From NCBI GenBank assembly GCA_023091665.1, contig JALJCQ010000003.1:868001-932000 (forward strand): a DNA stretch of 64,000 nucleotides. Direction: 5' to 3'. The notes beneath the pieces are model-generated. The model did no database searches, was not told the DNA's origin, and worked only from the letters and a program-made list of their open reading frames with translations. Below are positions 40,601-47,635 of the stretch, in pieces (positions within the stretch are counted from its first letter, which is position 1; each line of letters starts with the position of its first letter). This stretch comes from Pythium myriotylum (lineage: Eukaryota; Oomycota; Peronosporomycetes; Pythiales; Pythiaceae). Both the position numbers and the translations under genes were made by a program.

Positions 40601-42567
40601 TGGTTTGCCTCAAATTTTTTCATCGGCTCTTCGATGCGTTTCAGTAAGTGGCGCGACCACGTGATGTTTCCAGCAACGGGTGGCAAGTTCCGTGGATACG
40701 GCGGATTGTGCTTGTACTTCTCATACTGTTGCAAAACGTGCTCGAGTTCCAAGCCATAATTCTGGAATATCACATTAAACTTCGAATCCAAATCTGACTT
40801 AAGGTTCTCGCGCTGCAAAATCGTCTGGAACTTGCGCAGCAAATTCAGCGAGTGTTCGATTGAAGTAATGTTCTCGAACGAATCGTTGATAAATTTTTGC
40901 AACAATCCTTCCAAGTCAGAAATGCGGACGTTGAACTCGACATAGTCACGATCGAATCGATTGTTCTTGTAATCAAGCAGGTCATGGTTCCGGTACTGGA
41001 ATTCTCTAATAATTCCGTTAAACTTGGCGATAAGATCCTCCATACCTTCGAGTTTGTGCTGACCAAGCGACGAGAACTGGTGGATCGTCGTGAACATATC
41101 AATGAGTTTGACCACGCGCCGACAGAAAAGGTCAAACTTGCCAAAGATCTTCATCTCGTTGAACTCAAACTGCTTACCCTTCGGTGTAGCGAACAACTTA
41201 TCTTTAGTGATGCGATATTGCTGTTGATACGCCTCATTGAGCTTAAGACAGGAATCCAAATGTCGCACGAGTTCCTCGGGATCCTTCTCCCACATAACTT
41301 CGTACGACTCGCCGCCAGTAACACACTTTTTGCAATTGGTGATCATCTGGTTTGTGATTTTCGCGAAGAGATTCGCCATTCGCTCGGTCGTGTTGTAATA
41401 TCGTGCAATTGAATGTATCATTTTGATTGAATTCATGAGCGCAGGCAGTGTGTCGATGATGGAGCTCGGAGTGCCGCTGTACAACGGAATGATGAACTTC
41501 TCGAGCGTGAACAGATACTTGACGTTGTCCTTGGCCTCATTCGCAGCCTCTGTGATACCAATATCGATTTGCTTCCATCTTCGCAGCAACGTCTGGATGC
41601 GCTGTTTTGTGTCATCACTAACACTCTTCGTAGTTCTGCTAAGGACGTTAAACACGTCCTTGTACTCATTCATCTTCAGCTGTTCGGTAATGCTCGTCAA
41701 TCGTTGCATACGACGACGCCAATACTCGAGCTCGCCCATTGGTCCATCATCATCTATGATTGTGTCGCTGTCCTTTGACGCTGTCTTGCCGTCGTTGGAG
41801 GGTACAGCTGTTGAATTGGTTTCTAAGTAAGCAGAAATCACGTCGCACCATTCCTTGAGAAGTTCTTCGTAGTGATTGATAAGCTTCGGTGAATCATTTG
41901 ATTGTAAAATACGACTAGCGGCACCATTTGTCGACATGGAAGCATTGCTCATTACCTCCGTCACAAGCTCGCGGTCCGGGCGACGCAGCTCAAGGCCGCT
42001 ATCCATGCTATTCAGGGCCTCCTTCAAGTCGTTCGCAAATTTTTCGGACTCGACCATAAACTCACCCTTTAGATCTGTGTCGGCTTTGCCCCATTCATCT
42101 TTAGCTTTCAGCAGCGGAGAAAAAAGACCGGTGATTGTGGTCTCCAAGTCTCGAAGAATGTTGGGAGCGAGCTCACCGAAGCACAGCATATTGTCACTCG
42201 ACTTGGTCGTGTCGATCGGTTTACCATCAGGCGAAGTCCGTAAAAAGTAAGAGCACTTCCCTTTGACCGGCAGAGAGCTTCCAACAGTGAGGCAAAGCTT
42301 TGCCGTGCGAACTTGCGGGACCGTCATGGTTCCATCCAATGCACCATTGCCATTTGCATCTCCATTCATACCATTTGAATTTCCGATGTCCGGCTGGAAG
42401 TGGATAAACAACCTGGACGCCTCACTTTTGCCGGCGAGAAGTTCGTCGAAATATCTACGCACGGCTCCATTCGCCAGAAAGTCGTTGATGTCGATAGCAG
42501 TAACCTGTTGCGGTTCAAAACTTTCCCCAAGTCGCTGAGCGACCCACTGCATGCGTGGGGTCGCCAT
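28663..42567 (-). CDS. Axonemal dynein heavy chain (outer-arm gamma/DNAH5-8 type)
   Basis: One uninterrupted frame of 4634 residues from the ATG at 42567 ([17 protein letters not shown]). All parts of a dynein heavy chain are present: N-terminal tail, linker, six AAA+ modules and C-terminal domain. Nucleotide loops are GPAGTGKT (about residue 1910, AAA1), GPTGGGKT (about 2197), GGPGTAKT (about 2533) and GVGGSGKQ (about 2914), all intact. The stalk coiled coils flank the microtubule-binding region near 3315. Phrases such as [32 protein letters not shown] and [20 protein letters not shown] favour the DNAH5/DNAH8 outer-arm class (gamma chain in algae). The product would power beating of zoospore flagella. 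The absence of introns over 13.9 kb is notable beside the intron-rich neighbours. Assignment to dynein is certain, to the subclass probable. Confidence 0.97.
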   Translation of the reverse strand: [4634 protein letters not shown]

Positions 42568-43221
42568 GTTCAACAACCCACAGGCCCTTCAGCGAGTTAT
42601 AACTCCTTCCGGATGCCGAATTGTCGTAGAGTTAGTGCGCCGCCGCCAGTCCTTCGTCGCGGCGGCGCTTGCCAGCTTCTTCCCTGGGCAAGGCGGTAGG
42701 CTGTTTTTGACTGCTGGTTCCCCTGTGTCGGTTCACGCCTCAAACTGGCGCGTCTCTTCAAGATCAACGTAACTGGGTTTTTCACGTATCCACCACAACG
42801 ACCAAACTGGAGTCGGGTTGATAAGGAGCAGCAGGTTCCCCCAAACCGCCAACATCCACGACCCACCAACAATCGAGTTAGCTGCTCCGTTTCCCCCCGA
42901 CGCTTCGTGTCCAAGCGTGGCGACTCTTCAATCACAGCATCGGTTTTGCATTTGTCGTAACGCAGGACATCCGTTTCGCTTCACTTGCAAGCTCAGTATT
43001 CGAGGGAGCTTGTTGTAAACCAGTCATGGATTGAACTTGTACCCACGGAACAAGGAGCGAGAAGGCAAGGCTTTGCAGCCCGCGGAACTATCAAACTCTG
43101 GATCTAGATTCGCGGAGTGTTAAACCCTGCCTACGATCGGGACACGAGAACGGGATTTCTTCCGACGTTACACTCCCGACCTGCACGCAACCACGAGCAG
43201 GTGCAAGCTAAGCGACAGAAT
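42568..43221. other. Intergenic, dynein promoter and TIM50 3' end
   Basis: This holds the upstream region of the dynein gene and the 3' flank of TIM50. A GC hairpin is at 42637-42668. No coding region was recognised. Confidence 0.5.
42637..42668. repeat. GC-rich perfect hairpin upstream of dynein
   Basis: GCGCCGCCGC (42637-42646) pairs perfectly with 42659-42668 around a 12-nt loop. It lies 70-102 bp upstream of the dynein start codon, probably in the 5' UTR or core promoter. It may be chance in GC-rich DNA. Confidence 0.5.
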
Positions 43222-44573
43222 TTACATCTGACCTGGAGTGGATGGCCGAGCGACCATGCGGCCACGACGAATGAAACCACCCAATCCCTTTTGCTTCTCC
43301 TGCTCCTTTTGGATCTCCAATTGACGCACACGCGCTGCATACTTGGCGGGTAGGTCACGGACCACGCCGTCTTCGTCACGGAATTCGTTGATCACCGCGC
43401 GGAAGTCGCCGACGTTCTCCATTGCAAGTGCCTTTAGGAACGGGATGAGTTCCTTCAGCTCGTTATCTTCACGGTCACGGCCATCTGTGTAGGGACGAAT
43501 GGGAATGGCATTCTCAGGCTGCAGTTGGAAGGCGGCCGGATCATCGTCGATAAGCACGATCTGTCGGATGTCACGGTTGAGCTTGGAGAGATCTTTGACG
43601 TGGGCGCTGTTATGGTAACGCGAAGCCTCACGACCGAGAATATGCAGAACCGCTTGCTTTTGGGCGACAGATACACTAAGTTACTAAAGCGCAGACATCA
43701 TCACACAAAACGATACTTGCATACCTTGCGATCCATCTTGGTAACAATTTCTTCGGCCATGTACAAATGGTTGTTCGAGAACACGACGATCTCATAATAC
43801 TGCGCATATGGCGAGTCCAAAACGTGAGCCACGCAATACACTGGTAGGAAAGGACTTTCCACCAAAGCGTACATGAGCAAGCGCCTCGAGGAACTCGTCG
43901 ACACCCGGGCGCTTGGCATGGCGCCATCCGTGCTTGCGCTGCAATCATAACACCAACTTAGACTGATTGCCTTCGCCCAATTAACCGCCACAGTTTACAT
44001 ACGCTCCACTCTGAGTGCACTAGCGTGTCTTCCAGATCCAGGACGAGCACTGGCACCGGTGGCGTGCCTGCCGGCACGGCAGGGATCGGCCAATCCTATT
44101 CCAATCGCGACGACATTCAGCAAGCTCCACCACCAAGCGAGTCACAACACTGCGCATCCACGCACCGGCAGCAGCTTCTCCTTGTACGGGTCTGTGTACG
44201 GCTTCGCCAGCTCCTCGATCTTCTTGGCGAGGAGCTGGTAGAGGTCGCCGAGAGGCGTGGCGCCGAGCGTGTCGGCGATCGTCGTCTTGAGCGACTCGTC
44301 CAGCACGAAGTGCCACACGATCGATCCGGAGACGCTGCCCACGAGCAGCCCGAGCGAGATCTTGGTCGGCAGCGACGTCGTGCGCACGCTCGTGGCCTGC
44401 GGCGAGCCGGCGCCGGCGCGACGCGCGGCCAGACGCGCTTGGCGGCGTGCCTCGCGCGGCACAGCGACGAGCGGCACGTCGCTTCCGACCTTCGCGGAGA
44501 TGGAGGCCGCCGACGAGGCGGAGCGCGTGCCCAGGCGGCGAGCGGCGGGCGAGCGCACCACGCGAGCCCACAT
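43222..44573 (-). CDS. TIM50: Mitochondrial import translocase subunit TIM50
   Basis: Five exons (44573-44166, 44095-44003, 43938-43873, 43799-43725, 43656-43222) give 358 residues; introns are 64-73 bp. The N terminus is a typical mitochondrial presequence (MWARVVRSPAARRLGTRSAS), followed by a membrane helix (KISLGLLVGSVSGSIVWHFV). The FCP1/HAD phosphatase-like domain has VLVLDLEDTLVHSEWS, where the second Asp of the catalytic DxDxT is Glu, as expected for a non-enzymatic receptor. It continues with FLEALAHYYEIVVFSNNHLY, HVKDLSKLNRD and VLIDDDPAAFQLQPENAI. The end (GGFIRRGRMVARP) is charged. TIM50 in the inner membrane receives presequence proteins from the TOM complex and passes them to TIM23. 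Confidence 0.93.
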
Positions 44574-44732
44574 GCTGCTTCGATGGTTGTCTTTGTCGCC
44601 ACACACTGGAGTGGGCAGTGGTGGAGGTTGCGCGAAGGTTGACGCAACAGAGGACCACCATTCGGACAAGAAGGAGTGAAGGTGGGGCAACGATGATGGA
44701 TGATTGTCGACGAGCAAACATTGCCGCGCCAC

Positions 44733-44854
44733 CGTGTCTCGAAGCGATACGTCCCTGGTCCGACGCCGACAGCGTCGAAATGCTCCAGCGAGAAGCTGAC
44801 GGCGTGGAACGCCGCATTGCCCGACGCGTCGGAGTACAGTACTTGTTACCACAA
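44733..44854 (+). pseudogene. Fragment of the Ser-rich GPI-type gene
   Basis: About 120 bp reading VSKRYVPGPTPTASKCSSEK and AWNAALPDASEYSTCYHK nearly repeat the middle of the gene at 47636-48721 (minus strand, 48240-48357). There the protein reads VSKRYVPGPTPTAPKCSSEK. The DNA match is close to 90% by eye and stops abruptly on both sides. The copy has no start, signal peptide or tail, so it is a non-functional duplicate lying 3.4 kb from and opposite to the parent. Confidence 0.8.
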
Positions 44855-45064
44855 ACGAGGAGCCCGGACCCCAGTCGGGGCAGTGCAGCTCGGCCCCGCG
44901 AGTCTCTGCTTGTCTCGGTCAAAGCGACTGGTAGCTCTTTCATCGATATATTTGATTCAACCATTTTGCGGAAGTCACAATGGACTGCCATTTTGTCTCC
45001 CTTTACTGCTCTTGTCTCCCCTGAACAGGCGCTATCGCACCATCGCCACCACCATTTACCGGTA

Positions 45065-45470
45065 CAGTCAACCCCGTACTCAGTGACACCACTCAATGAC
45101 AATGACTTGTCAGAATTTATATCTTGGGACTGGACTCACTTTCATTCAAGTAATCTGTTAAGTTATATCTCGTCCCCATCACGGCCCATCTCATTTGCGT
45201 CATGTCGAGTGAGCGCCACGCCATCGACGATCGACATCAGGCATGCATGGATCAGTGAGGAATGGGAGCATATGCAACTGCATTCCCTGTCATTTTGCCG
45301 TAATTTTCGCCAAGCATGATTCATGGGCGTGAAGGAGGGCTCGGATGTTGAAATGGAATAAATTTAAATTAGTACATCTCTCTGCGGGTTCCAAGTCCAC
45401 CACCTGCCCGACTCCCCAAAACTGCCAGAATTGATAAATACCACGGTGTCACTGAGTACGGGGTTGACTG
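45065..45470. mobile_element. Tc1/mariner-type MITE
   Basis: A 406-bp segment is bounded by perfect 26-bp terminal inverted repeats (45065-45090 and 45445-45470) that begin CAGTCAACCCCG. It is flanked by TA on both sides (45063-45064 and 45471-45472), the target duplication of the Tc1/mariner/pogo superfamily. Including TA and one more base, the palindromic match is 29 bp. The interior has no transposase frame, so it is non-autonomous and depends on an element elsewhere. Perfect termini suggest recent insertion. Confidence 0.85.
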
Positions 45471-46145
45471 TACGTTCAAATTGGAGGTACTAGTTTCACC
45501 GTCTCTTGTTTATTCTTCAACTTGTGGTCCCCGCACAGAATGTGCCCGCTCTCATGGTGAGTAGAACGCAAGGTTGTTGTCAAATTCACCCATTGCTGCA
45601 TATCTGATGAAAAGAGTTTTCTCTGGTGCTCCGATGTCAGAGCACAGAAATGACTGATCATCAGCGACGATCGGTAGTTTCTCGTGTCGATCTGAGGAGC
45701 ACGCACGCTCCAAGGTAGACTGTCCACTCAAGGTCCAGTGTCCGTCTCCCGTCTGCGAATGGCCTGTTGTTGGATTGGGAGACATTGTACGAGACGATTA
45801 CGCATGATCTGTATCCACGACAGACGCATCCACGGATCTGATAACTATTGGGGTCCGTTCTGGGAGCAATCACCACCTCGTTTCAGAGCACCCATCGGTT
45901 GATTACACCGGATTACCTTGCTGGCATGGCGAAGCAAGAAGACTGATCACTTTCGGGCAGGTGTTTCCGGCTCCAACCAGGGAGACAGTCTGAGTCACAA
46001 TGTATTGCCGCGGAAGTGATGAGTGGATACGTCTTCCTGGTTTGCACGAGCATGTTGCGACCGTGCGTCCGTGTGTCTTTCCACGACAGGCAAGAAGGGG
46101 TGTGCCGTCCCATGAACCTGTTCCGCCGACCACTACGAGAACTCT

Positions 46146-46160
46146 TCATTCGGAAACTTT
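46146..46160 (+). promoter_or_regulatory. Oomycete Inr/FPR-like core promoter
   Basis: TCATTCGGAAACTTT resembles the oomycete initiator (YTCATTYB) followed by its A/T flanking element. It lies about 44 bp before the ATG of the Cys-rich gene. Pattern match only. Confidence 0.45.
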
Positions 46161-46189
46161 CTTCCTCCCAACCTTTTCCAAGTCTCGCC

Positions 46190-46585
46190 ATGGTCTCAGC
46201 CACCCGACTCCTTGCTTTCGCCGCGGTCGCCTGTGCGGCCAGCTCTATCACGTCTGTTTTGGCCGCCAACGTGACCGAGTGGGACCTCGTCTGCGACCTT
46301 CAGTCCACGTACCCAAGCGAAGCCAAGCTCTGTGATGCCGACTGCGCCTGCGTCGATGGAGATAGCGACGTGTATTGTAAAGAAGGCTACGACCAATGTC
46401 ACCTGGCGGCCTGCAGCTGCAAGCCGATCGTCGTGCCGAAGTACAATTTGGTCTGCTCGACTCCTGGAAAAGACCAGAAAATCTGCGCAGAGCGCTGCGG
46501 CTGTGGCCACGATGGCATCAACTACTGCTACACGACCTCCGACGATGAACGCTGCGCGCGTGCTGGCTGCAGTTGCAAGTTGTGA
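46190..46585 (+). CDS. Secreted protein with two 8-cysteine modules
   Basis: 131 residues, single exon. A signal peptide (MVSATRLLAFAAVACAASS, cleavage probably after SVLA) is followed by two related modules of about 45-50 residues. The first runs from WDLVCDLQSTYPSEAKLC to AACSCKP, the second from YNLVCSTPGKDQKICAERCG to AGCSCKL at the C terminus. Each has eight Cys in the same order and spacing type, so sixteen half-cystines in 105 mature residues. There is no membrane segment. Small secreted Cys-rich proteins of this kind are common in plant-associated oomycetes, where some act in the apoplast. I recognise neither a protease-inhibitor signature nor an elicitin or PcF fold, so its function is unknown. 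Confidence 0.85.
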   Translation: MVSATRLLAFAAVACAASSITSVLAANVTEWDLVCDLQSTYPSEAKLCDADCACVDGDSDVYCKEGYDQCHLAACSCKPIVVPKYNLVCSTPGKDQKICAERCGCGHDGINYCYTTSDDERCARAGCSCKL

Positions 46586-47635
46586 GGTGCCACTCGACAG
46601 AGCCACGGTGTAATTACCGCAGCATTACCTGCTAGTAGTGTGTAAGTTAACATACTTCAACACTCAGCCCCAATCTACCGCGTTTCTTCGACTATTGCCT
46701 TTACAATAATATTGCATATTATGCAGTGTCTGGAAAGACTCACGGACAGTCCTTCGTGAAGCAATTGAAGTTCACCATTTCACCTTTCGGCGTCAAACCA
46801 AGCCAACCGAGAATCATTCAGTCAGGCTTCAGTCGATTCGGTTTGGATCAGGGTCGTGATGGCATATGCCGTGCCTGGAGGAACCGGAGGTGGGGCGTCG
46901 CTCCCGTTTGTTGTTGTCTGTCTAGCATGTAGGTCTTGTCAAGTCACGTCAGGTCAAGTTCCCACTGCGTGCTGCATGTTTTCATTTTTTTCATTCAACA
47001 TGGCTTCATGCTCTCCTTCCCTTCAACCTCAGCTGGTCGGAGTCGCCTTGGTTTGAGTCGGTTGGATCGCTTTGAGTCATTGGGTTCCTGCTTCGAAGTC
47101 CTGCAGTTGCTAAAACCGGCTGATGACGAATGCTCGAGTCCCCCAACCTATTTATCCGAAGCATCATATTTCCGATCCATGTCTTCAAGGAGAAGTCGTC
47201 GATAGATAAATCACTGTCGCAGCATGTAGGAAGACGTGTCCAAAACCGACTGACGACAGCCTCGTGCTTTCTTGTTCGAAGACGAATAAAGAAAGGTGAG
47301 AGTCTACTTTCATGACGACGGAAGTACGCGGCTGCCATACTTGGCCATTCCAGAAAGATATCCTGCTTGATTCACTGATGGACGCGCTGGTTTCTTGTGC
47401 GATTCCTCCCAGCATGATGTCTTTTTTGGGGGGCAACGCACCGTTAGGCATGGCAGATCCATACAATAGCTACCATGGGCCACCAATGCGATGTGTGCAG
47501 TCATCCAAAGGTACGCTTTCAGAGGCGACAATTCGGTGCATCTGCGTGGGCAATAGTCCACAGATCATAGAGTGAAAGGATGACTAACCCATTTGGCTGC
47601 ATTGATCGTAATATGGGGGCGCTAAGCATGTAGCA
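46586..47635. other. Intergenic, no supported gene
   Basis: 1.05 kb between the Cys-rich gene and the 3' end of the GPI-type gene. Opposing open frames around 47312-47575 overlap each other and lack a known motif. No RNA gene or repeat was recognised. Confidence 0.4.

Larger units (their letters stand above)
44574..46189. other. Accessory intergenic region
   Basis: 1.6 kb without an intact gene. It contains the TIM50 promoter, a fragment copied from the GPI-type gene (44733-44854), the MITE at 45065-45470 and the promoter of the Cys-rich gene. Confidence 0.55.

Noticed and set aside
44020..45102. 360-codon minus frame across the TIM50 5' region
   Set aside because: It crosses TIM50 exons in another frame and runs through the duplicated fragment and the MITE terminus; it has no motif.
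47312..47575. Overlapping plus and minus open frames resembling a decayed element
   Set aside because: No recognisable domain and no supporting start or splice context.
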